Assembly (NCBI GenBank): GCA_963825255.1
Contig: CAWGSF010000009.1
Coordinates: forward strand, 1,128,650-1,192,649
Length of the DNA stretch: 64,000 bases
From: JAIBJN01 sp963825255
GTDB lineage: Bacteria > Actinomycetota > Thermoleophilia > Gaiellales > Gaiellaceae
Direction of reading: 5' to 3'
Numbering within the stretch: position 1 is the first letter of the stretch; the number at the start of each line of letters is the position of its first letter. The notes under the pieces were generated by a model. That model ran no database searches, was not told the origin of the DNA, and saw nothing but the letters and a program-made list of their open reading frames with translations. Made by a program: the position numbers and the translations under genes. Positions 52,256 to 61,260 of the stretch are shown here, in pieces.

Positions 52256-52747
52256 TTAGGCGTTGCTCGCGCCGGAGAGCGAGACCGGGACGGTGAAGAC
52301 CGCCCCCTGGCAGCTGTTGTCCGAGGCGTTGCTCATGGCGACGGAGCCGGCGAGCGTGAAGGTCGCCGACGTCGACGCCGGAACGTCCAGGGTGAGCCCG
52401 GACTGGTTCGTGAAGGTGACGCCGGTCGAGGCGTTGCAGGCGGCGCCCATGTCGGACGTGATCGTGCCCGCGCCGCTCACGCTCGTGATCCGAACGGGGT
52501 ACGGGTTGGGATTGTCGATTGCGAGCTTGAGGTCACCGGTGGCCCCGGGGTACAGGGTCGCCGGGGTGGTCGCGGAGACGTCGAGCGTGCCGAGGGCCTG
52601 CGCTGATGCCGCTTTCGCGTAGCCGCTCCCGCTCCCTCCCGCTGTCCAGGCCGCATAGGCGACGCCGGCGGCCACCAGGAGGACGGCCGCAGCAGCGACG
52701 AGGATCGCCCGCTTCCGTCCACGGCGACCGGTAATGGCGTTGCGCAT
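52256..52747 (-). CDS. Small secreted/anchored beta-domain protein
   Basis: 163 residues from ATG 52747 behind AAAGGAGAAG. After a basic N-terminus (MRNAITGRRGRKR) comes one hydrophobic helix (AILVAAAAVLLVAAGVAYAAW) and a strand-rich domain of the same type as its downstream neighbour (LYPGATGDLKLAIDNPNPYPVRITSV; ...VPVSLSGASNA). It is the first gene of a three-gene secreted-protein cluster that ends at 50245. Function unknown; likely extracellular adhesive or structural. Confidence 0.75.
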   Translation of the reverse strand: MRNAITGRRGRKRAILVAAAAVLLVAAGVAYAAWTAGGSGSGYAKAASAQALGTLDVSATTPATLYPGATGDLKLAIDNPNPYPVRITSVSGAGTITSDMGAACNASTGVTFTNQSGLTLDVPASTSATFTLAGSVAMSNASDNSCQGAVFTVPVSLSGASNA

Positions 52748-52905
52748 CTGAACTTCTCCTTTCACACAGTTGAGCTCTTCGAGCAGTTGGTGCTTCCATC
52801 GGCCGCCGCCGAGTGAGACGGTCTGAGATCGGCAGCGAATCGGGTATGGCTGCCGCGGACGCCCTTCTCTTGGCGGCGCGCCTTGGCGGACGCTAGCCTC
52901 GGCTC

Positions 52906-53865
52906 GTGAGTGGCTCCTGGGTCGCCGAGCGTCTGCGGGAGCGCGACCGTCTCCGTCACACACTGCGGTGGGCGGTCCCCGTGGTGTACGGGATCGCGCT
53001 CACGGTCGCCCTGCTGCGCGAGGGGGTGCCGCTTTCGCGGGATCGCCTGCTCATGTGGATCCTGCTCGGCCTCCTCGCGTTCTCGCTGACCGACGTCCGC
53101 GGCTGGATCCGCAGCGTCGTGCTCGAGTGGCTCCCCTTCGCGTTCGTGCTCTGGGTCTACGACCTCCTTCGAGGCCAGGCCGACACGCTCCTCTTCTCGA
53201 CGCATGTGCGCCCACAGCTGCACGCGGAGGAGCTCCTCTTCGGCGGCACGGTCCCCACGGTATGGCTCCAGGAGCATCTCTGGCACGGCTCCGGAAGCCT
53301 GGGGTGGTACGACTACGCCGCCTGGCTCGTGTACGTCAGCTACTTCGTGGCCACCTACCTGACGGCGGTCTTTCTCTGGTTCTACGCACGTGGGCTCTTC
53401 CGTCGCTTCGTGGTCACGGTCTCGCTCCTCGCCCTCATGGGCTTTGCGACGTACGCCCTCTTCCCGGCCGCACCCCCGTGGCTCGCGAGTAGGTACGCCG
53501 AGCTCGAGCCGACGACGCGGCTGATCGGCACGATCTGGGGGCACATCCCCATCGCCCATTTCGACGCGCTCTTCGAGAAGGGCTCGGAGTACGCAAACCC
53601 CGTTGCCGCGGTCCCCTCGCTCCACGCGGCCTACACCCTGCTCATCACCCTCGCCCTCTGGCGCCTGGCTCCCTGGTGGGGGCGCGTGCTCCTCGTCGCG
53701 TATCCGTGGGCGATGGCGTTCGCCCTCGTCTACACGGCCGAGCACTACTTCGTCGACATCCTGCTCGGCTGGGCCTACGCCCTGATCGGCTTCTGGGTGG
53801 TCAACGAGCTGGCCGATCGGCTGGCCGCACGGCGCTCGCTTCGCCACGCCGAGCAGCCTGCCTAG
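52906..53865 (+). CDS. PAP2-superfamily membrane phosphatase/transferase
   Basis: 319 residues with six or more helices. The PAP2 catalytic motifs are PAAPPWLA (C1-like), AVPSLHAAYTLL (histidine of domain 2) and YTAEHYFVDILLGW (histidine and aspartate of domain 3). The long form with an N-terminal helix pair resembles inositol-phosphoryl-transferase/AUR1-like enzymes that act on membrane lipids. Substrate unknown. It is divergent from the secreted-protein operon. Confidence 0.87.
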   Translation: MSGSWVAERLRERDRLRHTLRWAVPVVYGIALTVALLREGVPLSRDRLLMWILLGLLAFSLTDVRGWIRSVVLEWLPFAFVLWVYDLLRGQADTLLFSTHVRPQLHAEELLFGGTVPTVWLQEHLWHGSGSLGWYDYAAWLVYVSYFVATYLTAVFLWFYARGLFRRFVVTVSLLALMGFATYALFPAAPPWLASRYAELEPTTRLIGTIWGHIPIAHFDALFEKGSEYANPVAAVPSLHAAYTLLITLALWRLAPWWGRVLLVAYPWAMAFALVYTAEHYFVDILLGWAYALIGFWVVNELADRLAARRSLRHAEQPA

Positions 53866-53894
53866 GAGCTGCGGCACTCGGTAGCGTTTCGGGT

Positions 53895-55016
53895 GTGGGT
53901 TCCGTGGCCAGGGACGGCGGGCGGTCGAGGCGCTGGCGCCTCCGGCGCCCGCTCGCGACGGCGTGTATCGGGCTCGCCCTGGGTGGTGCCTCGGCGTCGC
54001 AGCCCGCCTCGTCCGCCCCGGCCGCCGCGCCGACCGCCGCGCAGATGATCGGGCAGAAGCTCGTCGTCAGCATGGACGGGACGACGCCCTCTCCCTCGTT
54101 GTTGAGACGGGCTCGACTGGGGAGGATCGGAGGCGTTCTCGTTCATCGCTCCAACTTCGGCTCGGCCGCGCAGCTACGGGCGGTGACGCGCAGCCTCCGG
54201 CGCGCGGCGGCGTCAGGCGGTCAACCGCGACTCCTGATCGCGGTCGACCAGGAGGGCGGTTCCGTCAAGACGGTCCCGTGGGCTCCCCCGACGCTGTCGC
54301 CGCCGAAAATGGGCGCGCTCGGGTCGAGCGCGACGGCGCGACGGCAGGGGAGACGGACGGGGGCGGCCCTGCGCGACCTCGGCATCAACACCGACTTCGC
54401 CCCCGTCGCCGACGTGCCCTCGTCGACGTCCTCGTTCATGTATCTACAACGGCGCACCTGGTCGTTCGGCGCACCGAAGACGGCGCGCCTCGCGAACGCC
54501 TTCGCAGTCGGTCTCGCGGACGGGAACGCGCTGGCGACCATGAAGCACTTCCCCGGGCTCGGCTACGCGAAGCGCAACACGGACACGTCGGTCGTTCGCA
54601 TCGCGGCGACGAGGGCCCAGCTCGCGCCCGGGCTCGATGCCTACCGCCGGGCGGTCGCGAACCGCGTTCCGCTCGTGATGCTGTCGAACGCCGTCTACAA
54701 GGCGTACGACCGGCACAATGCCGCCGGGTGGTCGCACGCGACCGGGACCGGGCTGCTGCGCGGCCGGCTCGGCTTCACCGGCGTGACGATCACCGACGCC
54801 CTCGACGGCGCCGCCGCCGCGCGCGGCATCCCGCCGGACCGGCTGGCGGTCCGCGCCGCCGCGGCCGGAACGGACATGATCCTCCTGAGCGGTTCCGAGG
54901 CGTCGTCGCGCAGGGTGTACCGATCGCTAGTGGACGCGACCACGGTGGGACGGATCCGGACGGCGCGGCTGCGGGCATCGTACGAACGGATCGTGGCGCT
55001 CAAGCAGGAGCTGTGA
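53895..55016 (+). CDS. Glycoside hydrolase family 3 (NagZ-like), secreted
   Basis: About 373 residues with a signal-like N-terminus (RRPLATACIGLALGGASASQPA). GH3 features: IGQKLVVSMDG, LLIAVDQEGGSVKTVPW, LGINTDFAPVADVPSS, MKHFPGLGYAKRNTDTSV and the loop TDALDGAAAARG that should hold the nucleophile aspartate. It would release N-acetylglucosamine from peptidoglycan fragments or glycans outside the cell. GTG 53895 is chosen; GTG 53904 is possible. Confidence 0.85.
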   Translation: MGSVARDGGRSRRWRLRRPLATACIGLALGGASASQPASSAPAAAPTAAQMIGQKLVVSMDGTTPSPSLLRRARLGRIGGVLVHRSNFGSAAQLRAVTRSLRRAAASGGQPRLLIAVDQEGGSVKTVPWAPPTLSPPKMGALGSSATARRQGRRTGAALRDLGINTDFAPVADVPSSTSSFMYLQRRTWSFGAPKTARLANAFAVGLADGNALATMKHFPGLGYAKRNTDTSVVRIAATRAQLAPGLDAYRRAVANRVPLVMLSNAVYKAYDRHNAAGWSHATGTGLLRGRLGFTGVTITDALDGAAAARGIPPDRLAVRAAAAGTDMILLSGSEASSRRVYRSLVDATTVGRIRTARLRASYERIVALKQEL

Positions 55017-55035
55017 TTTCGACCCGGGAGACGAG

Positions 55036-56012
55036 ATGGAGTACGTGAACCTCGGCGGGACCGGCCTGCGCGTGTCCCGCGTGTGCCTGGGAATGATGAG
55101 CTTCGGCAAGCACGAGAGCCGGGCGTGGGCGCTCGACGAGTCGGAGGCCGAGCCGATCGTGAGACGGGCGGTCGAGGGCGGGATCACCTTCTTCGACACC
55201 GCCGACGTCTACAACGGCGGTCAGAGCGAGGTCGTCACCGGCCGCCTGCTGCCCAGGCTCTTCGGCATGCGCGAGGAGTACGTCGTCGCGACGAAGGTGC
55301 ACGGGCGGACGATGCCCGGGGAGAACGGCCGCGGCCTCTCGCGCAAGCACGTCCTCGCGTCGATCGACGCCTCGCTCCAGCGCCTGGAGCTCGACTACGT
55401 CGACCTCTACCAGATCCACCGCTGGGACAACTCGACGCCGATCGAGGAGACGATGGAGGCGCTCGACGACGTCGTCAGGGCCGGGAAGGCGCGCTACGTC
55501 GGCGCCAGCAGCATGTACGCCTGGCAGTTCGCGAAGGCGCAGCACGCCGGGCCGACGCGCTTCGTGTCGATGCAGAACCACTACAACCTGATCTACCGCG
55601 AGGAGGAGCGGGAGATGATCCCGCAGTGCCTCGACCTGGGGGTCGGCGTGCTCCCGTGGAGCCCGCTCGCGCGCGGGCTTCTCGCCGGCAGCGGCACGTC
55701 GCCGGCGAGCGGCAGACGACGCCGCGCCGAAGACCGATCCCTTCCGTCGACTCGCTGTACCGGCCGGACCTCGACGTCCCCGTCATCGAGCGCCTCGCCG
55801 AGGTCGCCGCCGAGCGCGGCGTCCCGTCGGCGCAGGTCGCGCTCGCGTGGCTCCTGCACAGGCCGGGCGTCACGGCGCCGATCGTCGGGGCGACGAAGCT
55901 CGAGCACCTCGACGACGCGCTCGCGGCCGAGGCGCTGTCGCTGGGCGACGACGAGATGGAGCGGCTCGAGGAGCCGTACGTCCCGCATCCGGTCGCGGGA
56001 ATCGAGTTCTAG
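55036..56012 (+). CDS. Aldo/keto reductase (two frame changes)
   Basis: About 324 residues. Starts MEYVNLGGTGLRVSRVCLG; the catalytic tetrad lies in FFDTADVYNGG (Asp, Tyr), ATKVHG (Lys) and YQIHRWD (His). LPWSPLARGLLAG and APIVGATKLEHLDDAL form the cofactor site. Two extra bases near 55690 and 55755 must be dropped, giving DDAAPKTDPFVDSLYRPDLD in the middle; the corrected gene is exactly 325 codons. NADPH-dependent carbonyl reduction; substrate unknown. Confidence 0.83.
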
Positions 56013-56017
56013 GCGGT

Positions 56018-56334
56018 TCAGCCGAGCTTCACGGCCGTCCCGCTCGCAGCGACCATGAGCATGTTGTTGCCCACCGTCTCGTAGTCGATGTCGATGCTGA
56101 GGATCGCGTCGGCGCTCAGGCTCTCCGCGCCCGTTTTCAGCTCCTCCATGACCTCCGACGACGGCCTGCGCGATCTCGCCCTCGTACGACTTCGAACGCC
56201 CGCCGACGATGTTCCGCAGTCCCTGCCGTGAAGTCCTTGCCGATGTTGACGCCCATGATCGCCTGGGCGGAGACGACGCCGAGGTACTCCCGCACGGGGC
56301 GCCCCTCGACCGCGGGGCCGGTCGTGACGATCAT
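56018..56334 (-). CDS. ybjQ: YbjQ-family protein (two frame changes)
   Basis: With two bases removed it encodes 104 residues: MIVTTGPAVEGRPVREYLGVVSAQAI, then GVNIGKDFTAGLRNIVGGRSKSYEGE, then LSADAILSIDIDYETVG and a final SGTAVKLG. This is the YbjQ/DUF74 pentamer-forming family, which binds heavy metal or small ligands by report; the role is unclear. Frame breaks fall near 56222 and 56160. Confidence 0.82.
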
Positions 56335-56435
56335 CCGCGCTCCTTTATCGGTGGTGTGTCCTGCGGCTGACCCCGCGATCGTGTCACGGCCGGAGGAATC
56401 GTCGCAACCGTCCGCGCGATAGGACAAGCGCGCGA

Positions 56436-56487
56436 GGGCCCCGGGAGGAGTCGAAACTCCGCACGCGGATTCGAAGGCTGCCCGCCG
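56436..56487 (-). pseudogene. tRNA-Arg-like 3'-half remnant
   Basis: On the minus strand a CTTCGAA loop-like heptamer, TCCGC, then a GGAGT-TTCG-ACTCC arm and CCCGGGGCC resemble the 3' half of tRNA-Arg (compare 40117-40189). The 5' half is absent and the anticodon stem does not pair. It may be an attachment-site scar or a decayed tRNA. Confidence 0.35.
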
Positions 56488-56621
56488 AAGTGGCTATTTG
56501 CAGGGAAGAGCCGCTCGATGACGGCGTGTGCGCCACTCTGCGCGCCGTTCCCGCGTGGCGCGCTGAGGGAGCCACGGCTCGCGGCGCAGGATCCGCTGGT
56601 CAGAGACCGAACCCGACTCGG

Positions 56622-57245
56622 GTGAGCGACTACTGGCGCACGGGCCGGGTCGAGGCCTTCAGTGACGGCGTGTTGGCGATCGCGATCACGCTGCTCGTTC
56701 TCGAGATCGGCGTGCCCGAGTCGGACTTCGACGATCTGTGGCGCGGCATCGTCGAGCAGTGGCCCTCCTACCTGGCCTACGCGACGAGCTTCATCACGAT
56801 CGGAGGCTTCTGGTTGGCGCACCACGGCATCTTCCGGCGTCTGCAGTACGCAAACAGACGGGTGATGCTCATCAACCTGCTGCTGCTGATGGCGATCTCG
56901 TTCCTGCCCTTCCCGACCAAGTTGATGGCAGAAGCGATCCACGAGGCGGACGCCACGCGGGCCGCGGTGATCTTCTACGGCGCGTCGCTCTTCGTGGCTT
57001 CGCTCCTGCTCAGCCTCCTGTGGGGCTCGGTCGCATACGACCGCGAGCTCCTCATGCCCGAGGTCGAAGAGAAGGAGGTCAACGCGATCGCGCTGGCCGC
57101 GGCGCCGACGCTCGGCTTCTACGTCGCGATCATCGCGCTCGCCATCGTCGCGCCTCGGATAGCCGTGTTCGGCTACCTCGCCGTCGCGATCGTCGGGCTG
57201 CTGCGAGTCCGCGGCGACCGGACGCCACCGCCGGCATCGGCATGA
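56622..57245 (+). CDS. TMEM175-like (DUF1211) K+ channel-family protein
   Basis: 207 residues, six helices. The family signature is at the N-terminus: GRVEAFSDGVLAIAITLLVLEIGVP, with the FSD motif that lines the pore. SYLAYATSFITIGGFWLAHHGIFRRL follows. Bacterial members are K+-permeable leak channels. GTG 56622 is the start nearest to the motif. It is the first plus-strand gene of the membrane-protein-rich 57-64 kb block. Confidence 0.85.
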   Translation: MSDYWRTGRVEAFSDGVLAIAITLLVLEIGVPESDFDDLWRGIVEQWPSYLAYATSFITIGGFWLAHHGIFRRLQYANRRVMLINLLLLMAISFLPFPTKLMAEAIHEADATRAAVIFYGASLFVASLLLSLLWGSVAYDRELLMPEVEEKEVNAIALAAAPTLGFYVAIIALAIVAPRIAVFGYLAVAIVGLLRVRGDRTPPPASA

Positions 57246-57295
57246 GCAGATCGCCCTCTAGAGCGTTCCTTCAGCGTCCTTCTCGGGCGTCGAGA

Positions 57296-57309
57296 TTCAC
57301 CCGGGTGAG
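57296..57309. promoter_or_regulatory. TTCACCCGGGTGA palindrome, site 1
   Basis: Core TCACCCGGGTGA at 57297-57308, in the gap between the TMEM175-like gene and the DUF4239-like gene, about 180 bp before the latter's start. The same 12-mer recurs at 61145, 62189 and 63328. Confidence 0.6.
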
Positions 57310-57486
57310 TTCGCTTGTGGCTGTTGTCTCCGAACCGGCGGCGCGTTATGAACGCGCAGTAGTCACGATCGGAAGAGGCATGCGCGCCGCCGATTCTCTC
57401 GCCATCAGACCACCACCCACCACGTCGCTCGTCGTTGCCCGCATCGGGGAAGCCTCGGCTTTCCGCGCGAACGGAGGCCGGGGGCT

Positions 57487-58312
57487 GTGAACCTGGTCGT
57501 CGGCATCCTGGTCGTCGCCGGGGCGGCGGCACTCACGATCACCGCGATGCTCCTCGTCCGGCGGCGCGCTCCCGAGGGAAGCTACTTCTCGGACGGCGAT
57601 CGCGCCTCCGGCGTGTTCGGGGTCCTGGCGACGGGCTTCTCCGTCCTCCTCGGGTTCATCATCTTCCTCGCGTTCACGAGCTACGACCAGTCGCGCACGG
57701 GAGCGGAGACCGAAGCGCTCCTGCTCGTGCAGCAAGTGGAGACGGCGCAGTTCTTCCCGCCGGAGGTGGCGTCGGAGCTGACGGGCCAGCTCGTCTGCTA
57801 CGGCAGGAGCGTCGCCACCGACGGAGTGGGAGCAGATGGAAGCCGGCGCCGGCGCGGGCGACGTGAATCCCTGGGGCGTTGCGCTCTTCACGACGGTGCA
57901 GGAGCACGAGCCCGAGTCGGCCTCCGAGCAGTCCGCCTACGACAAGTGGCTCGAGCAGACCTCGACCCGGGAGGAGGCGCGGCGCGATCGGCTCCACGGC
58001 GCCGCCGGCATCATCCCGACGCCGCTCTGGATCGTGCTGTTCTTCATCGCTGGCGTCATCTTCGTCTACATGCTCTTCTTCGCCGACCGGGGCGAGCGCG
58101 CGAAGACACAGGCACTCCTGATGGGGTCGGTCACGGTCGTGATCGTTGCCATGCTCCTCCTGCTCGCGTTCCTCGACAGCCCGTTCCACGAGGGTGTCGG
58201 GGGCCTGCACCCCGTCGCGATGGAGCGGTCGCTCGGAACCGTGGACGAAGCGCTCGCGGCGATCGGCGCCGAGGTCGGCATCCCCTGCGACGCCGAAGGG
58301 CAGCCGCTCTGA
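57487..58312 (+). CDS. DUF4239/bestrophin-like membrane protein (one frame change)
   Basis: About 274 residues. Two N-terminal helices (VVGILVVAGAAALTITAMLLV and GVLATGFSVLLGFIIFLAFTSY) flank a charged loop; a soluble helical segment follows (SRTGAETEALLLVQQVETAQFF); two C-terminal helices (LWIVLFFIAGVIFVYMLFFA, VIVAMLLLLAFL) complete the fold typical of DUF4239. One base near 57828 must be skipped. A cysteine near the end (EVGIPCDAEG) is conserved in related proteins. Function unknown. Confidence 0.75.
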
Positions 58313-58950
58313 CCCCGCCGGACGAACAGCGTGGCCGCAACTGGCTCGATCTCGGGGCAGCCCTCCTGCTCGCTCTCGCCACGGTCGCGACGGCCTGGAG
58401 CGGCTACCAGGCGAGCCGGTGGAACGGCGAGCAGACGAAGGCGTTCAGCCGGGCGAACGCCGCGCGGATCGAGTCGACGCGCGCGTCTTCCCTCGCCGAC
58501 ACCCAGACGCAGATCGACGTGGCGACCTTCACGCAGTGGGTGAACGCCTACGCCCAGGACCAGACGGAACTCGCCGATTTCTACTTCGCGCGCTTCCGCC
58601 CCGAGTTCAAGCCCGCGGTGGACGCCTGGGTGGCCACCAGGCCGCTCCAGAACCCGGACGCCCCGTTGACGCCGTTTCGCATGCCCGAGTACAAGCTGGC
58701 TGCCCGTGCCGAAGCGGCGGTGCTCGAGGCCGAGGCCGAGGAGTGGGCCGCGCGAGCGAGGGTCAACGTGCAGCGCGGGACGAACTACGTCCTCGGCGTC
58801 GTCCTCTTCGCCTCGGCGCTCTTCTTCGCCGGCATGAGCTCCAAGCTCGGCACGCGGAGGCTCCAGATCTTCCTGCTCGGGCTGGGCGTCGCGGTGTTCC
58901 TGCTCGGCGTCGGCTGGCTCGCCACCCTTCCGCTCAGCTTCTCGATCTGA
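58309..58950 (+). CDS. Uncharacterised membrane protein, coupled to DUF4239-like gene
   Basis: About 213 residues with one N-terminal helix (WLDLGAALLLALATVATAWSGYQ), a helical soluble domain (SRWNGEQTKAFSRANAARIES) and two C-terminal helices (VLGVVLFASALFFAGMSS, IFLLGLGVAVFLLGVGWLATL). No ATG, GTG or TTG lies near; CTG 58309, which overlaps the preceding TGA, is the likely start, otherwise an indel hides it. Function unknown. Confidence 0.65.
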   Translation: MTPPDEQRGRNWLDLGAALLLALATVATAWSGYQASRWNGEQTKAFSRANAARIESTRASSLADTQTQIDVATFTQWVNAYAQDQTELADFYFARFRPEFKPAVDAWVATRPLQNPDAPLTPFRMPEYKLAARAEAAVLEAEAEEWAARARVNVQRGTNYVLGVVLFASALFFAGMSSKLGTRRLQIFLLGLGVAVFLLGVGWLATLPLSFSI

Positions 58951-58973
58951 TCACGGCGGTCGGCCGCTCGCGA

Positions 58974-60278
58974 TCAGGGAGCTTCAGGGCTCGCCTTCCG
59001 CGCCTCGGTCCCGCCCCACCGGCGCACGCGCTGCTCGGGGGCCGGCACGCTCTCGAACGCCGGCTTCGCCTCGCGCGGATGGGACGCGTACCACCGTGCG
59101 TACCGGTCTGCGAGGGGCGAGGCGGTGACGCCGTGGAGGAGCACCGAGAGGCCGATCGTGACGAAGATCGTGTTCAGAATCAGGGACTCGGCCGCAAGGT
59201 CGGCGTCGTGGACGAGGATGACGGCGAACACGATCGACGCCAGCCCTCGTGGCCCGAACCAGCCGAGGAAGGCGACTGTTTGGCGCCGGGCGCCGGTCCC
59301 GAGCATCGCGATGGCGACGGGAATCATGCGAACGAGCGTCAGGCTCAGAAGCGAGTAGACGACGACCTCGGCCGACAGGTCGTCGAGCGCCGGTATGAGC
59401 ATGACGGCGCCGAAGAGGATGAAGGTGACCCCGCCGAGGACGTTTCCCGTCTCCTCGAGGAACTGCGTCATCTCCCCTCCGACCTGGCGGCGCAGCCCGC
59501 CGAAGACGGCACCCCCGACGAAGGCGGCGATGAAGCCGCTGCCCCCGAGCCACACGGCCAGCCCGTACGCGAACGCCGCTCCCGCGACCGGGACAGCCTG
59601 GAGCCAGAGGGAGTCGACGAGCCCGCGCGGAACCGCCAGCCTGACCACTGCCGCGGCTGCGAGCCCCGCAATCACTCCCCCGACGATTCCGTAGCCGATC
59701 TCCTCCAGCACGAGCTGCACGGCTTCCCCGTTTCCGACCACACCCGCTTCGGCCTCGGCGACGGCGATCGCGATCAGGAGGAGCGGGACGCAGATGCCGT
59801 CGTTGAGCCCGCTTTCGACGTTGAGCCCCTGTCGAACCCGTGAGGGAACGCGCGTGTCCGTGACCACGGCCTGACCCAGAGCGGCGTCGGTGGGCGCCAG
59901 CACGATGGCGAGCGCGATGGCCTCGATCAGGACCAGCTCCGAGAGCACGGCCGCTCCCGCGAGCGCGCCGGCGACGATCGTCAGCGGCAGCCCGATCGCG
60001 AGCAGCCGAAGCGGCACGGAGTACTCACGCCGCATGGCGCGAAAGTCGATTCGCGACGCATCCGCGAAGAGCACGAGCGTCAGCGTCGCCTCGGCGACGA
60101 GGCGTACGGACTCGCTTTCGATCGTCGGATCGATCCAGCCCAGGGCCTCGCTGCTGAACAGCATTCCCCCGGCGACGAACACGATTGCCGGAGTGATCAC
60201 GGAGCCCGTGAGCCGCCGCGAGATCGCGGCGTAGCCGAGGACGAGCACGGCGATCGCGACGAGACCCGAGTCGCCCAT
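58974..60278 (-). CDS. CPA1-type Na+/H+ antiporter
   Basis: 434 residues, 12-13 helices. The ion-binding motif is ESGLNDGICVPLLLI (the ND pair of CPA1 exchangers), and APTDAALGQAVV precedes it. WFGPRGLASIVFAVIL is the conserved motif near the C-terminus. It exchanges Na+ or K+ for protons at the cytoplasmic membrane. ATG 60278 follows the DedA stop by one base; TTG 60293 would overlap it. The two genes form an operon. Confidence 0.88.
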   Translation of the reverse strand: MGDSGLVAIAVLVLGYAAISRRLTGSVITPAIVFVAGGMLFSSEALGWIDPTIESESVRLVAEATLTLVLFADASRIDFRAMRREYSVPLRLLAIGLPLTIVAGALAGAAVLSELVLIEAIALAIVLAPTDAALGQAVVTDTRVPSRVRQGLNVESGLNDGICVPLLLIAIAVAEAEAGVVGNGEAVQLVLEEIGYGIVGGVIAGLAAAAVVRLAVPRGLVDSLWLQAVPVAGAAFAYGLAVWLGGSGFIAAFVGGAVFGGLRRQVGGEMTQFLEETGNVLGGVTFILFGAVMLIPALDDLSAEVVVYSLLSLTLVRMIPVAIAMLGTGARRQTVAFLGWFGPRGLASIVFAVILVHDADLAAESLILNTIFVTIGLSVLLHGVTASPLADRYARWYASHPREAKPAFESVPAPEQRVRRWGGTEARKASPEAP

Positions 60279-60279
60279 G

Positions 60280-61059
60280 TCAGCCCCCGTCAACCAACGG
60301 TTCAGGACCCGTGGCGCGTTGCCGCCGCCGGACGATGAAGAAGATGGCGGAGAGGGCTGCCGTCGTGACCAGACTCGAGATCACGATCGACGCCAGCGGG
60401 TACCCCGAGAGCGACGTCGCCACCAGGTACGCGAGACCGCAGGTGTAGATGGACCAGAGCGTGCCGCCGACGATCGACCAGACGAGAAACCGCCGGTACC
60501 GGATGTCGGAGAGCCCCATCGTCACGTTGACTGCGAAGCGCATCCCCGGCACGAAGCGGCCGGCGACGATCAGCAGCGGCGCGCTGCGATCCATGATCTC
60601 CCAGGCCGCCTTGATCTTTGGATTCTTCATGACCTTGTCGAGCTGCGGTTTGACCTTCGTCGAGGACTTCCGCGCGATCCAGAACAGGCACGAGTCGCCG
60701 GCAATCGCACCCAGGGCCCCAGCCAGCATCACCAGCTGGAGCTGGAGCTCGCCTTCCGCGGCGAGTGTCGAGGCTGCGTTCAGCGTCGTCTCGCCCGGGA
60801 AGATGGGGATGATTGCGTCCCCGAGGACGAGCAGGAACACCATCACGTAGGCCACGGCTTCGGACTGCTCGCCCAACCAGGCTTCCACGTCACCCTCGTC
60901 GATGTACTGGAGGATCCCGATGATCACGAGCAACGCCGCGAAGCCGAGGGCGAAGGTGAAGATGGGATGCCGTTTCCAGAACGGGGCGGCCTTGCCCTCC
61001 ACCGGGTCTTTCTCTCGCTTCGCCATCGGCTCCATGGCCGTCATCACAGCCAGCATCAC
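60280..61059 (-). CDS. DedA-family membrane protein
   Basis: 259 residues. The SNARE-associated/DedA fold is shown by FPGETTLNAASTLAAEGEL, GRFVPGMRFAVNVTMGLSDI and GGTLWSIYTCGLAYLV, with the conserved glutamate and the F/RxxPGxR motif. DedA proteins recycle undecaprenyl phosphate or phospholipids and support proton-motive-force homeostasis, which suits the coupled antiporter. The palindromic operators at 61097 and 61144 lie 40-100 bp upstream of its start. Confidence 0.9.
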   Translation of the reverse strand: MMLAVMTAMEPMAKREKDPVEGKAAPFWKRHPIFTFALGFAALLVIIGILQYIDEGDVEAWLGEQSEAVAYVMVFLLVLGDAIIPIFPGETTLNAASTLAAEGELQLQLVMLAGALGAIAGDSCLFWIARKSSTKVKPQLDKVMKNPKIKAAWEIMDRSAPLLIVAGRFVPGMRFAVNVTMGLSDIRYRRFLVWSIVGGTLWSIYTCGLAYLVATSLSGYPLASIVISSLVTTAALSAIFFIVRRRQRATGPEPLVDGG

Positions 61060-61096
61060 CGCGAGGCCCTCCCCTGTCAGCAGATGACCCTACGAA

Positions 61097-61108
61097 TCAT
61101 CCGGGTGA
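61097..61108. promoter_or_regulatory. Palindrome variant, site 2a
   Basis: TCATCCGGGTGA, one mismatch from the TCACCCGGGTGA core, 38 bp upstream of the dedA start. It probably pairs with the perfect site 36 bp further upstream. Confidence 0.45.
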
Positions 61109-61143
61109 ATGCCAATGGCGAAAGCCTGGTGCGAGCGCGGCTG

Positions 61144-61157
61144 TTCACCCGGGTGAA
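61144..61157. promoter_or_regulatory. TTCACCCGGGTGAA palindrome, site 2b
   Basis: A perfect 14-bp palindrome about 85 bp upstream of dedA and at the head of the gene-less unit 61144-61260. The following 55 bp resemble the sequence after site 3 (62188). Confidence 0.65.
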
Positions 61158-61230
61158 CCGGCGAGCTACGGTGGACGACGAGGCGTGCCGCGGGGAAAGA
61201 ATCCGGGCAACCTCTTCTGGGGCGCCCTTC

Positions 61231-61260
61231 GAGAGGGGCCACCCGCGGCCCTCTCATTTT
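61231..61260 (+). terminator. Hairpin terminator of the gene-less unit
   Basis: GAGAGGG (61231-61237) pairs with CCCTCTC (61249-61255), extended inside by CC/GG with one bulged G, followed by ATTTT. From 61261 to 61533 I see no convincing gene or signal. Confidence 0.55.

Larger units (their letters stand above)
61144..61260 (+). ncRNA. Operator-leader-terminator unit without an ORF (sRNA candidate or gene relic)
   Basis: From the palindrome onward, 54 of 69 bases match, without gaps, the operator and 5' leader of the gene at 62289 (position 62188 on). Instead of a coding region there follow about 20 bases and a hairpin (GAGAGGGG, near 61231, with CCCTCTC to 61255) with ATTTT, which resembles the terminator after that gene. 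It is either a short regulatory RNA under the same operator or what is left of a duplicated copy. Confidence 0.4.

Noticed and set aside
56446..56460. Complete tRNA on the minus strand
   Set aside because: Only the T-arm-like hairpin and part of an anticodon region are present; the 5' half and a pairing anticodon stem are missing.
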